From assembly GCA_903970615.1 (NCBI GenBank), contig CAJCJH010000043.1, forward strand, positions 1 through 64,000: a stretch of DNA of 64,000 bases. The letters run 5' to 3'. Of this stretch, positions 1 to 8,693 are shown piece after piece. Each line of letters starts with the position of its first letter. Position 1 is the stretch's first letter. A program made the position numbers and the translations under genes. The DNA is from Rhodospirillales bacterium (GTDB lineage Bacteria; Pseudomonadota; Gammaproteobacteria; Nevskiales; Nevskiaceae). The notes under the pieces were generated by a model that ran no database searches, was not told where the DNA came from, and saw only the letters and a program-made list of their open reading frames with translations.

Positions 1-99
1 GCCATCGAAGGCGATCGATGGCCGCAATTCGCAAGCGAATTTCTGGCAGGCCCGGAAGGTCAGGCGAGCCGAAAGTCCGAGACGCAAACCACGGAGTGA
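1..99 (+). CDS. C-terminal tail of an unidentified ORF (partial, speculative)
   Basis: Frame 1 is open from the window edge to a TGA at 97-99, giving 32 residues that contain the stretch WPQFASEFLAGPEG. I do not recognise it. It could be the end of a gene starting upstream of the window or a chance reading frame, since 32 open codons are weak evidence. The gene would converge on the minus-strand glutathione peroxidase, leaving about 47 bases between the two stops. Confidence 0.25.
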   Translation, partial: AIEGDRWPQFASEFLAGPEGQASRKSETQTTE

Positions 100-146
100 A
101 CGCTCAGGAAATTCCCAATCCGGATAAAAAACTGCTCAGTAATGCC

Positions 147-638
147 TCAGGCCAATAAAGGCTCGATATCCTTTTCGATGCTTTCCGGCTTGTCGGCGGA
201 GCCGTAGCGCTTCACCACATTACCATTCTTGTCGATCAGGAACTTGGTGAAATTCCATTTGATGAACTCGGTGCCGAGAAAGCCTTTTTCCTGCGACTTG
301 AGATATTTGTACAGCGGATGCGCATCGTCGCCATTGACCTTGATCTTGGCGAACATCGGGAAGCTCACGTCGTAGGTCAGCGAGCAGAAATCCTTGATCT
401 CCTTCTCATCGCCCGGCTCCTGATGACCGAACTGATCGCAGGGAAAACCGAGCACTTCAAAGCCTTTGTCCTTGTATTTTTTGTACAGCGCTTCGAGGCC
501 TTTGTACTGCGGTGTGAAGCCGCATTTGCTGGCGACATTGACCACCAGTAGCGCCTTGCCCTTGAACGCATCGAGCCTGGCTTCGCTGCCGTCGATGGTC
601 TTCGCGCCGAAGTCGTAAATGGATTGTGATGTATTCAT
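147..638 (-). CDS. Glutathione peroxidase family thiol peroxidase
   Basis: This 163-aa cytoplasmic protein would reduce hydrogen peroxide and organic hydroperoxides. The peroxidatic Cys39 sits in NVASKCGFTPQY. Gln73 (FGHQEPG) and Trp128-Asn129 (KWNFTKF) complete the catalytic tetrad. Cys85 (FCSLTY) lies 46 residues after Cys39, as the resolving Cys82 does relative to Cys36 in yeast Gpx3. By family knowledge, that suggests thioredoxin as reductant despite the name. There is no selenocysteine and no signal peptide, and the length is normal for the bacterial BsaA/BtuE-like group. It appears monocistronic. The family call is firm; the reductant is inference. Confidence 0.93.
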   Translation of the reverse strand: MNTSQSIYDFGAKTIDGSEARLDAFKGKALLVVNVASKCGFTPQYKGLEALYKKYKDKGFEVLGFPCDQFGHQEPGDEKEIKDFCSLTYDVSFPMFAKIKVNGDDAHPLYKYLKSQEKGFLGTEFIKWNFTKFLIDKNGNVVKRYGSADKPESIEKDIEPLLA

Positions 639-702
639 TCGGTTACTCCTTAAATACCCTTACAACAATATTACTAATATCATTACTTGCAGATGGCCCG
701 GA

Positions 703-2448
703 TCACAAAACTTCTGCACTCAACTGCATCAGCGAAGCCGCTGGCGTGCGCACGGTGGCACACAGCAGCTGCACTTGCGGCAGCATGCGGCTGGCGAAGA
801 ATTGCGCGGTGTTGAGCTTGGCTTCGCGGAATGCGGCGTCGCTATGGTTGGCCGCAGCCTTGGCCATGCGCAGCCAGTTGAAGCCGAGATAAGTCAGCGA
901 AAATGCACGCAGGAAATCGACCGCGCCAAAGCCGGCATCGTCCGGATTGGTCTTGTACGATTCCTGCAGCCATAGCGTGGTTTTTTCGAGTTCGTCCACC
1001 GCTTCGCGCAGCGGTTTGGCGATGAAGCCGAGCGGCATGTCGCCGGTGGATTCGGCGCGCACCTTGGCGAAGAAACGCTGTGGCAGACGGCCGCCGTTGA
1101 GCATCAATTTGCGCCGCACGAGGTCCATCGCCTGAATGCCGTTGGTGCCTTCATAAAGGCACAGGATTTTGGCGTCGCGCATGATCTGTTCGACGCCATG
1201 CTCGCGGATGAAGCCGTGGCCGCCATAAACCTGCACCGCGAGACTGCCGAGATCGACCGCCGAATCCGTGCAGAAGCCTTTCACCAGCGGCGTATTCAGT
1301 TCCACCCAGTCCTGCGCTTCCTCGCGCACCGCCGCATCTGGATGATGGTGCGAAATATCCACATACATGCCGGTTTCGTATGCCATCACGCGCGCGCCTT
1401 CGGTGGTGGCTTTCATCGTCAGCAGCATGCGGCGCACATCGGGGTGATCGATGATCGTCGCGCCGCCGTTGAAAGCCTTGCCCTGCTTGCGATCCTTGGC
1501 ATAGGCAATCGCGTTCTGCGTGGCCAGTTCGCACAAGCCCAAACCCTGCATGCCGACCAGAATGCGCGCGAGATTCATCATCACGAACATGTTCTGAATG
1601 CCGGTGTTCGGCGCGCCGACCATCCAGCCTTTCGCGCCATCGAACTGCAAGGCGCAGGTGCAGGAGCCGTGAATGCCCATCTTGTGTTCGATCGACGTGC
1701 AGCGCACGCCGTTGCGCGCACCGAGGCTGCCATCCGCATTCACCAGGAATTTCGGCACCACAAAAGTCGACAGGCCTTTGACGCCGGCCGGTGAATCCGG
1801 CGTACGCGCCAGCACGAAGTGGATGATGTTATCCGCCATCGTGTGTTCGCCGGAGGTGATGAAAATCTTGCCGCCTTCGAGCGCAAAACTGCCGTCGCCG
1901 TTCGGCGTGGCCTTGGTCTTTACCGCGCCGAGATCGGAGCCGGCTTGCGGCTCGGTGAGGCACATGGTGCCGGTCCATTCGCCGGTCGCCAGCTTCGGCA
2001 GATAGGTCTGTTTGATTTCGTCCGAGCCGCTGGCAAGAATGCCCTCGAAGCAGCCGACCGTAAGGCCGGGATACAGCGCGAAGGCGACATCTGCCGAGCA
2101 GGTCATTTCATCGACCACTTTGCCGAGCGTGTAGGGCAGGCCGGTACCGCCGTATTCGGTGGGATTGGCGATGCCGACCCAGCCGGCCTGCCAGTATTGG
2201 CGATAGGCGTCGGTAAACCCGTTCGGCACGGTGACTTCGCCATTCGCCAGCTTGCAGCCTTCGGCATCGCCGGGCGCATTCAGCGGCGCGATCTGGCCTT
2301 CGATCAATTTCGCGGCTTCGTCGATCAGGCCGCTCAGCACATCCGGTGTAGCCTCTGCAAATACTGGCATCTGCGACAGGCTGCCGACGTTGAGCACATC
2401 ATCGAGCACGAAATGGATTTCACGCAACGGGGCCTTGTAACTGGCCAT
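703..2448 (-). CDS. Acyl-CoA dehydrogenase, DmdC-like long form
   Basis: This FAD-dependent enzyme would introduce the alpha-beta double bond into an acyl-CoA. From the ATG at 2448 it is 581 aa, longer than the usual 380 aa because of a C-terminal extension typical of the 3-methylmercaptopropionyl-CoA dehydrogenase (DmdC) group. It carries the family signature CLTEPQAGSD. The catalytic Glu is expected in LYEGTNGIQAMDL, inside a well-conserved YGGHGF...LYEGTNG block. An open frame reaches 2547, but the start at 2448 has a good AGGA ribosome site 9-11 bases upstream and gives the usual MASYKAPL opening. The true substrate cannot be told; many such proteins act on ordinary acyl-CoAs. Confidence 0.9.
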   Translation of the reverse strand: MASYKAPLREIHFVLDDVLNVGSLSQMPVFAEATPDVLSGLIDEAAKLIEGQIAPLNAPGDAEGCKLANGEVTVPNGFTDAYRQYWQAGWVGIANPTEYGGTGLPYTLGKVVDEMTCSADVAFALYPGLTVGCFEGILASGSDEIKQTYLPKLATGEWTGTMCLTEPQAGSDLGAVKTKATPNGDGSFALEGGKIFITSGEHTMADNIIHFVLARTPDSPAGVKGLSTFVVPKFLVNADGSLGARNGVRCTSIEHKMGIHGSCTCALQFDGAKGWMVGAPNTGIQNMFVMMNLARILVGMQGLGLCELATQNAIAYAKDRKQGKAFNGGATIIDHPDVRRMLLTMKATTEGARVMAYETGMYVDISHHHPDAAVREEAQDWVELNTPLVKGFCTDSAVDLGSLAVQVYGGHGFIREHGVEQIMRDAKILCLYEGTNGIQAMDLVRRKLMLNGGRLPQRFFAKVRAESTGDMPLGFIAKPLREAVDELEKTTLWLQESYKTNPDDAGFGAVDFLRAFSLTYLGFNWLRMAKAAANHSDAAFREAKLNTAQFFASRMLPQVQLLCATVRTPAASLMQLSAEVL

Positions 2449-2504
2449 AGTCTTCAACTTCCTCTGGTCAAGGTTTAAGGATGGAATTCTTGATTCGGCA
2501 TGAA

Positions 2505-2517
2505 GGCTAGCATAGCC
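2505..2517. promoter_or_regulatory. Short palindrome upstream of the acyl-CoA dehydrogenase
   Basis: GGCTA-gca-TAGCC is a perfect 5-bp inverted repeat about 57 bases upstream of the dehydrogenase ATG. Read on the minus strand it contains TATGCT, a weak -10-like match without a recognisable -35. It could be an operator for a local regulator or chance. Confidence 0.2.
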
Positions 2518-2566
2518 CCGTTGCGCTGGCGCCGGACACCGCCGCACACGAAGCTCGGCAAGCCTT

Positions 2567-2576
2567 GTGGCATAAT
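2567..2576 (+). promoter_or_regulatory. Possible extended -10 promoter for yajC-secD
   Basis: TGTGGCATAAT carries a TG-n motif followed by CATAAT (2571-2576), about 35 bases upstream of the yajC ATG. No good -35 lies 16-18 bases upstream, so an extended -10 promoter is the reading. This is motif inspection only. Confidence 0.35.
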
Positions 2577-2610
2577 CCGCGCCCCATTAAAACCTTAGAA
2601 AGACGCCCCG

Positions 2611-2997
2611 ATGCTGGCCCTGATGATGGATTCCCTGCTGGTCTCAACGATGGATTGTCTGCATGCGATTGTCGACGCCCTGATTCCCGCCGCCTACGCG
2701 CAAGCGGGAGCGCCGCCGCCGAATCCGATCATCACCTTCTTGCCGCTGATCGTCGCGGTGCCGGTGATCTACTTCCTGATGATCCGCCCGCAGCAGAAGC
2801 GCTCGAAGGAAATGCGCGACATGCTCGGCAAACTGGCGAAGGGCGACGAACTCATCATCACCGGCGGGCTGGCCGGCCGGGTCGCCGCGATCGGCGAGGT
2901 TTATCTGACCCTCGAAATCGCCGACAACGTGCTGGTGAAAGTGCAGAAGTCCGCCGTCGCCAGCGTGCTGCCGAAGGGCACACTGAAAAGCCTCTGA
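2611..2997 (+). CDS. yajC: YajC, Sec translocon accessory subunit
   Basis: YajC is a small single-span inner-membrane protein that associates with SecD-SecF at the SecYEG translocon. The 128-aa product has a membrane segment at about residues 41-58, then the conserved MIRPQQKRSKE and a C-terminal domain with ITGGLAGRV and VLPKGTLKSL, as in E. coli YajC. The N-terminus is about 15-20 residues longer than in E. coli, so an internal ATG at 2650 is also possible. It stops 1 base before the secD ATG. The usual upstream neighbour tgt is absent; a divergent acyl-CoA dehydrogenase lies there instead. Confidence 0.95.
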   Translation: MLALMMDSLLVSTMDCLHAIVDALIPAAYAQAGAPPPNPIITFLPLIVAVPVIYFLMIRPQQKRSKEMRDMLGKLAKGDELIITGGLAGRVAAIGEVYLTLEIADNVLVKVQKSAVASVLPKGTLKSL

Positions 2998-2998
2998 A

Positions 2999-4861
2999 AT
3001 GCAGCGCTATCCGCTGTGGAAACCGGTTTCGCTGTGGCTGGCACTGCTGATCGGCGGGCTTTATGCCGCGCCGAATCTGTTCGGCCAGGACCCCTCCGTG
3101 CAGATCACCACCGCATCCGGCGATCCCTTGCCGGCGACTTTCGGCGCCGATGTCGATAAAGCGCTGAGCGACGAGAAGTTCACGCCGAAATCGTCGAAAC
3201 TCGAAGACAAGCAATGGATCGTCCGCTTCGGCGATACCGAAACGCAGCTGCAGGCGGCTGAAGCCTTGAAGCGCGATCTCGGCAACGGCTACGTGGTGGC
3301 GCAGAATCTGGCCTCGAAAACGCCAGCGTTTCTGGAAGCGATCGGCGCAAGGCCGATGGCGCTCGGGCTCGATCTGCGCGGCGGCGTGCATTTTCTGTTG
3401 CAGGTCGATCTGGAAGATGCCAAGAAAGCTGCGGTGCAGCGCTATCTGAACGATCTGCCCGCGTTCCTGCGCAAACAGGACATCCGCTACAGCGGCCGCC
3501 GCGCCAATGGCGATGCGGTGGAGTTCGAGTTCGCCGATACCGACAAGCTGCAAAAAGCGCAGGCTGCATTATCGAAGGAATACCGCGAGCTGGCGTTCAC
3601 GGTGCCGCCGAATAGCGCAACGCCGACGCTGCAGGCGCGCTTGTCGGTGGAAGAACTGAAGCGCATCAACGACAACGCGGTGCAGCAGAATCTGCTAACG
3701 CTGCGTAATCGCGTCAACCAGTTCGGTGTGGCCGAACCGCTGGTGCAGAAGCAGGGCGCCGACCGTATCGTCGTCGAACTGCCGGGCGTGCAGGACACCA
3801 CGCGGATCAAGGAATTACTCGGTGCGACGGCAACGCTGGAATATCGCGCGGTCGACGATATTCCCGGCGCGGCCGAATCGGCCGCCGCGACCGGCATCGC
3901 GCCGCCGGGCGATACGCTGTATTACACGCGCGATACGCATCGCCCGGTGCTGCTGAAAAACGATGTGATCGCCAGCGGCGCGCAGCTTACCGACGCCACG
4001 CCGACGGTCGATCAGCAGAGCGGCACACCCGCAGTGAGTGTGACGCTGGATGGCCCTGCGGCGAGCAAGATGTTCGATTTCACCAGTCATAACGTCGGCA
4101 AACCGATGGGCGTGCTGTTCAAGGAAACCGACATCAGCACCAGCTACAACGCGAAAGGAGAAGCGTTGCGTGAGCGCCGCGATGTCGCCGATGTCATCAA
4201 CGTCGCCAGCATCCGCGAGCCGTTCGGCCGGCGATTCCAGACCACTGGTTTGCAGCAGGCCGAAGCGAAGAAACTTTCCGAGCTGCTGAAAGCCGGCGCG
4301 TTGGCGGCACCGATAGAGATCGTCGAGGAACGCACCGTCGGCCCCAGCCTCGGCGCAGACAACATCCGCAAAGGCACTTATGCGGCCGTCGCCGGCTTCG
4401 TGCTGGTGGTCACGTTCATGGCGATTTACTACAGCGTGTTCGGCCTGTTCGCCGATGTCGCCCTGCTGCTGAACGTCGTGCTGATCGTCGCCATCCTGTC
4501 GATCCTGCACGCCACGCTGACCATGCCCGGCATCGCCGGTATCGTACTGACGCTCGGCATGGCGGTGGACGCCAACGTGCTGATCAACGAACGCATCCGC
4601 GAAGAATTGCGCGCGGGGTTATCGCCGCACGCGGCGATGGACGCCGGCTACAACCGCGCGTTCCTGACGATTGCCGATTCCAACCTCACCACCTTGATCG
4701 CCGCCGTCGTGCTGTACGCGCTCGGCAACGGACCGGTAAAAGGTTTTGCGATTACGCTGGCGATCGGTCTGGCGAGCTCGATGTACACCGCAACCGTCGG
4801 CACCCGCACGATTGCGCATTACGTGTTCCGCGGGCGTAAGCTAAAAGACTTGCCGGTGTAG
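2999..4861 (+). CDS. secD: SecD, protein translocase subunit
   Basis: SecD uses the proton gradient to pull exported proteins into the periplasm late in Sec translocation. The 620-aa product has an N-terminal membrane anchor (residues 10-25), the D1 motif LGLDLRGGVHFLLQVD at about 122-137, and a large periplasmic P1/head region. The C-terminal membrane domain carries TLGMAVDANVLINERIREE, the conserved D5 region. The length matches the E. coli protein (615 aa). It follows yajC directly. Unusually, secF does not follow immediately: a 184-aa gene of unknown function lies between. Confidence 0.98.
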   Translation: MQRYPLWKPVSLWLALLIGGLYAAPNLFGQDPSVQITTASGDPLPATFGADVDKALSDEKFTPKSSKLEDKQWIVRFGDTETQLQAAEALKRDLGNGYVVAQNLASKTPAFLEAIGARPMALGLDLRGGVHFLLQVDLEDAKKAAVQRYLNDLPAFLRKQDIRYSGRRANGDAVEFEFADTDKLQKAQAALSKEYRELAFTVPPNSATPTLQARLSVEELKRINDNAVQQNLLTLRNRVNQFGVAEPLVQKQGADRIVVELPGVQDTTRIKELLGATATLEYRAVDDIPGAAESAAATGIAPPGDTLYYTRDTHRPVLLKNDVIASGAQLTDATPTVDQQSGTPAVSVTLDGPAASKMFDFTSHNVGKPMGVLFKETDISTSYNAKGEALRERRDVADVINVASIREPFGRRFQTTGLQQAEAKKLSELLKAGALAAPIEIVEERTVGPSLGADNIRKGTYAAVAGFVLVVTFMAIYYSVFGLFADVALLLNVVLIVAILSILHATLTMPGIAGIVLTLGMAVDANVLINERIREELRAGLSPHAAMDAGYNRAFLTIADSNLTTLIAAVVLYALGNGPVKGFAITLAIGLASSMYTATVGTRTIAHYVFRGRKLKDLPV

Positions 4862-4887
4862 CGCATCCACGGCGCACAGGATCAGCC

Positions 4888-5442
4888 ATGAGCGTTGAGC
4901 TTTCGTACGAAACGATCGAGCCGGTGCTGCCGTATGTTGCAACACAATTGGTCGCCGAAGCCGCTGCCCTCGCGCGCGAATACGACTGGTGGTGCGAGCC
5001 GCTGAAAATCGCCGCGAATGCATCCGGCCGGCTCGGCGGCACTACCAGAATGTTTCTGGGCCGATATCTGCCGAAGAGCGGCGCCGAAGTGATCGAGGTC
5101 GTCGACGACGAAGAATGGCTGATGATCTGGAGCGACGTCACCTTCGTCATCGCGCGCCTGTCGCTGTGGTCGCTGAAATACCAGCTGAACTGGAAGCTGA
5201 GTTCGGAAGGCGATCCGGTCGGCAAAATTCTCAATGGCACGCAGGATGAGCGAATCAGCACTTTCGTTCAGGGGTTGCGCTCGGTGTCGTCGCTGGCCGA
5301 CGATCAGGTGGCGGTGATTTCACACAAATACGCGAGCCGGAAAACGCCCTTCCTGCCGCGATTGATCCCGTCGAATATTTCCGTGCCGCAACGCAATCTG
5401 GACATGCTGTTTCCGGACAAACCCTGGTGGAAGATCTGGTAG
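4888..5442 (+). CDS. Unrecognised protein encoded between secD and secF
   Basis: The 184-aa product is not recognised. AGGA lies 7 bases before the ATG, so the start looks sound. There is no signal peptide or clear membrane span. The protein is rich in aromatic residues (EYDWWCEP near 31-38, SLWSLKYQLNW near 92-102) and ends in PDKPWWKIW. Acidic and hydrophobic stretches alternate, suggesting a compact soluble alpha/beta domain. It lies 26 bases after secD and 115 bases before secF, in the same direction, so it is probably cotranscribed. The codon choice and GC content look similar to its neighbours by eye. A role in export is guilt by association only. Confidence 0.75.
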   Translation: MSVELSYETIEPVLPYVATQLVAEAAALAREYDWWCEPLKIAANASGRLGGTTRMFLGRYLPKSGAEVIEVVDDEEWLMIWSDVTFVIARLSLWSLKYQLNWKLSSEGDPVGKILNGTQDERISTFVQGLRSVSSLADDQVAVISHKYASRKTPFLPRLIPSNISVPQRNLDMLFPDKPWWKIW

Positions 5443-5557
5443 GCCGCGCATTCAAAACCCGGTAAAAAGCCGCGTCTTGCGACTGCTGCGTTGGTCCGGC
5501 GCTGCCTCAATCCGAGCCTTCATCTGAAATTGTTTCACTTCATCATCGAGATCAAAC

Positions 5558-6523
5558 ATGCGTCTTTTTTCCCGCGTTCCGAACATCGACTTCATGGCGC
5601 AGCGCAAGCGCGCGCTGGTGCTGTCCGCCGTGCTGACGATTGCCGCGCTGACCTGCCTGTTCACCCGCGGGCTGAACTTCGGCATCGACTTCAAAGGCGG
5701 CGTGCTGGTTGAAGTGGTGTACCCGCAGGCGGTCGAACTCGACCCGATGCGCGATGCGCTGAAGACCGTTGGTTATCCGGATGCGATTGTGCAATATTTC
5801 GGCGGCACTTCGGATGTGATGATCCGCCTGCTGCCCGAAGCGAACGCGAGTTCGGCCGATATCAGCAGCAAGGTTTTGCAGGCGTTGGACGCGAAGGACA
5901 ACAAGATCGAACTGCGCCGCATCGAATTCGTTGGTCCGCAGGTCGGCGGCGAATTGCGCGAGGATGGCGTGATCGCGGTGGTCGCAGCACTTGCTCTGAT
6001 TTTCGCGTTCGTGTGGTTCCGCTTCGAGGCCAAATTCTCGGCCGGTTCCACCGCTGCCTTGATCCACGACGCGATCATGACGGTTGGGTTCCTGTCGCTG
6101 ATCCAGGAAGAATTCGATCTCACCGTACTCGCCGGCCTGCTGGCGATGCTTGGCTATTCCAACAACGAGACCATCGTCATCTTCGATCGTATCCGCGAAA
6201 ACCTGCGCGCCTACCGCAAGAAGCCGGTGCTCGAAGTCATCAACCTGTCGATCAACCAGACGCTGCTGCGTTCGATCATCACCCACTTCACGGTGTTGAT
6301 GGTGCTGTTCGCGCTTTTCTTCTTCGGCGGAAAAAGCGTGCATGGCTTCGCGGTGGCGATGATCGTCGGCGTGCTGGTCGCTACTTATTCTTCGATCTAC
6401 GTCTCCAGCGGCGTCACCGTATTGCTCGGCGTTACGCACGAAGACTTGCTCACCGCAGAGGAAAAGGAAGGCGCTTCCGGCTTGGCCAAACGCAAGGCGG
6501 AAAACGATGGCGCTGTGGTTTAG
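5558..6523 (+). CDS. secF: SecF, protein translocase subunit
   Basis: SecF is the partner of SecD in the inner-membrane SecDF complex. The 321-aa product has membrane segment 1 at about 18-36, the conserved LNFGIDFKGGVLVEV (39-53), a short periplasmic head, and five C-terminal spans. Between these spans lies GYSNNETIVIFDRIRENLR, which carries the conserved Asp-Arg family signature. The length is typical (323 aa in E. coli). It closes the yajC-secD-unknown-secF unit and is followed by a terminator-like hairpin. Confidence 0.98.
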   Translation: MRLFSRVPNIDFMAQRKRALVLSAVLTIAALTCLFTRGLNFGIDFKGGVLVEVVYPQAVELDPMRDALKTVGYPDAIVQYFGGTSDVMIRLLPEANASSADISSKVLQALDAKDNKIELRRIEFVGPQVGGELREDGVIAVVAALALIFAFVWFRFEAKFSAGSTAALIHDAIMTVGFLSLIQEEFDLTVLAGLLAMLGYSNNETIVIFDRIRENLRAYRKKPVLEVINLSINQTLLRSIITHFTVLMVLFALFFFGGKSVHGFAVAMIVGVLVATYSSIYVSSGVTVLLGVTHEDLLTAEEKEGASGLAKRKAENDGAVV

Positions 6524-6568
6524 TCTGCCCTTGAGTCGGGCAGCCGCGCGTTTCGCGCCACGCAAATA

Positions 6569-6604
6569 AAAAACCAGCGGCGAAATCCATCACCGCCGGT
6601 TTTT
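6569..6604. terminator. Bidirectional intrinsic terminator after secF
   Basis: A 12-bp stem with one mismatch (AAAAACCAGCGG against CCGCCGGTTTTT) flanks a 12-base loop. The T-run on the plus strand and the A-run, which becomes T on the minus strand, allow termination in both directions. This fits its place between convergent secF and the small minus-strand gene. Confidence 0.7.
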
Positions 6605-6616
6605 CCGTTCTGAAAC

Positions 6617-6835
6617 TCAGCTTTTCTTCAAGGCGCCGCCGAGCACCAGAACGCCGCCGATGACGATGGCGGAAATGCCGAGCCATTGCGGAGCGGTTTT
6701 ATCCTTCTCGACGCTGGCCGAAAAGCTGCCGACCTTGGCGACTTCCTCGTCCTGCTTTATGTGCAGCTTGCCGGCGACGGAGGCAATGCCGAGTGCCGCG
6801 ACAATGACGCCGATGATGATCATCGTGAATTTCAT
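6617..6835 (-). CDS. Small two-span membrane protein, DUF3185-like
   Basis: The 72-aa protein has two hydrophobic segments, at about residues 4-22 (MIIIGVIVAALGIASVAG) and 52-68 (LGISAIVIGGVLVLGGAL). A short charged hydrophilic stretch (IKQDEEVAKVG...EKDKTAPQ) joins them. The size and layout resemble the DUF3185 family of bacterial inner-membrane proteins, whose function is unknown. It stands alone between the secF terminator and suhB. Confidence 0.7.
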   Translation of the reverse strand: MKFTMIIIGVIVAALGIASVAGKLHIKQDEEVAKVGSFSASVEKDKTAPQWLGISAIVIGGVLVLGGALKKS

Positions 6836-6994
6836 TAAGAGTAGTTCTCCAGTTGCCGATCAAGGCTCACAAGGCTCGCAAAATTTTTGCAATTGCCACG
6901 AGCCGCCGCTGCTGTGGACATCGGCGCGCTTGCAGCGGTTCCGGGGAATCAAAATCAAACATCCGCGGCCAGCCTTGCGCGGTGTGATCGGAAC

Positions 6995-7801
6995 TTAGGC
7001 TGCAGGCGAGCGTTTGGCGATGTCGCTAAAAGCTTCCGCCAGTTGCGGATGCAGCTTGGGATTGGCCGCGAGCACGTGGCCGGTGGCGAGCACGTCCGCG
7101 CCACCATAAAGCTCGCTGGTCATGCCGCCGGCTTCCTGCACCATCAGCAGGCCGGCGGCGATATCCCAGGGCTTCAGCCCGAGTTCCCAGAAACCGTCGA
7201 GCCGCCCGGCGGCGACGTAAGCGAGGTCCAGCGCGGCCGAGCCGGCGCGGCGAATACCCGCAGTAGTTTCGGCAATATACCGCAGCATCGGCAGATAGGC
7301 GTCGAGATGATTTGCATTGATCGGCACGCCGGTGCCGATCAATGCGGAATCCAGTTCCTTGGTGTTGCTGACGCGCAGCCGACGATTGTTCAGCGTCGCT
7401 CCCGCGCCGCGCGAGGCGCAGTACAAATCCTGCGTGCAAGGCGCGTAGATCACGCCGTGCTGCAGCACGCCGCGCACCTGGATGCCAATGGATACTGAGA
7501 AATGCGGCAATCCATGCAGATAATTGGTGGTGCCGTCGAGCGGATCGATGATCCACAAAACCTCGTTGTCCTGACCGGCGATGTCGCTGCGTCCGCCTTC
7601 TTCGCCGAGCACCGCATGCTGCGGATAAGCCTTGCGGATGGTCTTGACGATTTCGCTTTCGGCACCGCGATCGATCTGGGTAACGAAGTCGCTGCGGCCC
7701 TTGCGTTCGATCTTCAGCTGATCGACATGATCGAGGTTGCGCATCATGAAATTGCCGGCCAGACGCGCAGCCGAAACAGCGATATTGACGAGTGGATGCA
7801 C
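6995..7801 (-). CDS. suhB: Inositol-1-monophosphatase SuhB
   Basis: This Mg-dependent inositol monophosphatase family protein (268 aa) hydrolyses inositol-1-phosphate; in E. coli SuhB also joins the rRNA antitermination complex. The metal ligands are visible: GEEGG at 66-70, IDPLDGTTN at 85-93, and KPWDIAAG with Asp213. Length is as in E. coli (267 aa). It is divergent from trmJ with 55 bases between the two ATGs, the same suhB/trmJ pairing found beside the isc genes of E. coli. Here the Fe-S genes lie about 3 kb further on. Confidence 0.96.
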   Translation of the reverse strand: MHPLVNIAVSAARLAGNFMMRNLDHVDQLKIERKGRSDFVTQIDRGAESEIVKTIRKAYPQHAVLGEEGGRSDIAGQDNEVLWIIDPLDGTTNYLHGLPHFSVSIGIQVRGVLQHGVIYAPCTQDLYCASRGAGATLNNRRLRVSNTKELDSALIGTGVPINANHLDAYLPMLRYIAETTAGIRRAGSAALDLAYVAAGRLDGFWELGLKPWDIAAGLLMVQEAGGMTSELYGGADVLATGHVLAANPKLHPQLAEAFSDIAKRSPAA

Positions 7802-7856
7802 GAAGCGGTTGGGGCAATTATCAAGGCGCGGGCTGCGCGCATTAGAATATCACGCG

Positions 7857-8693
7857 ATGTCGCCTGAACCTGCTGAAGCCGTGCACGAATCCTCCAATCC
7901 CGCCGCCGCAGAGGTTGATGCCAAGGTCGTCGCATCGGCGCCTGCCAACCTGCGTTCGCAGCTGCGCGTAGTGCTGGTCGAGCCGCAGCATCCGGGCAAT
8001 ATCGGCGCTTGCGCGCGCGCGATGAAAAACTTCGGCCTGCGCGAGCTGGCGCTGGTCGCGCCGCAAAAATTTCCGCATGCTGACGCCAGCGCGATGGCCG
8101 CTAACGCTGGCGATGTGCTCGACGCCGCGAAGGTTTATCCGAGCCTGCAGGAAGCGCTCGCCGATTGCTCGCGCGTGGTCGCATCGAGTGCGCGGCCGCG
8201 CTACATCTCGGTACCGGTTTCCACGCCGCGCGAATGGGCGCAAACGGCGGCGAATCGCGTGGCGGCCGGCGAGGGCGGCCGCATCGCGCTTCTATTCGGC
8301 CGCGAGCGCACCGGCTTGACCAACGATGAGCTGGACTACGCGCACGAACTGATCGTGATCCCCACCGGCGGCATCGACAGCTCGCTGAATCTCGCAGCGG
8401 CCGTACAAATTCTGGCCTACGAAATCGGCCTCGCGGCGGGCGCTGCGATTCCCGATCGCATCGTCGACGATGAGCCGGTCGACCAGGCCACGATGGAGCG
8501 CTTCTACACGCATCTGGAACGCGCGCTGATCGGCACGCGCTTTCTCGATCCGGAACATCCGCGGTTTTTGATGCGGCGCCTGCGCAAGCTGTTCGGACGA
8601 ACCGCGCCGAGTGCCAATGAAATGAGCATTCTGCGCGGAATTCTCACGTCGATCGAAGATGTGCTGCGCGGCTTCGGGCCGCGGCCGAAGTGA
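7857..8693 (+). CDS. trmJ: tRNA (cytidine/uridine-32-2'-O)-methyltransferase TrmJ
   Basis: TrmJ is a SPOUT-class enzyme that 2'-O-methylates residue 32 of tRNA with S-adenosylmethionine. The 278-aa product has the N-terminal motif VEPQHPGNIGACARAMKNFG, then LLFGRERTGLTNDEL, and the knot motif IPTGGIDSSLNLAAAVQIL. A C-terminal helical extension follows (RRLRKLFGRTAPSANEM). The open frame extends up to 7737, into suhB, but the ATG at 7857 fits the family start after a 30-residue low-complexity leader. No Shine-Dalgarno sequence is evident there; a TAGAAT at 7843-7848 would leave almost no leader. Confidence 0.94.
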   Translation: MSPEPAEAVHESSNPAAAEVDAKVVASAPANLRSQLRVVLVEPQHPGNIGACARAMKNFGLRELALVAPQKFPHADASAMAANAGDVLDAAKVYPSLQEALADCSRVVASSARPRYISVPVSTPREWAQTAANRVAAGEGGRIALLFGRERTGLTNDELDYAHELIVIPTGGIDSSLNLAAAVQILAYEIGLAAGAAIPDRIVDDEPVDQATMERFYTHLERALIGTRFLDPEHPRFLMRRLRKLFGRTAPSANEMSILRGILTSIEDVLRGFGPRPK

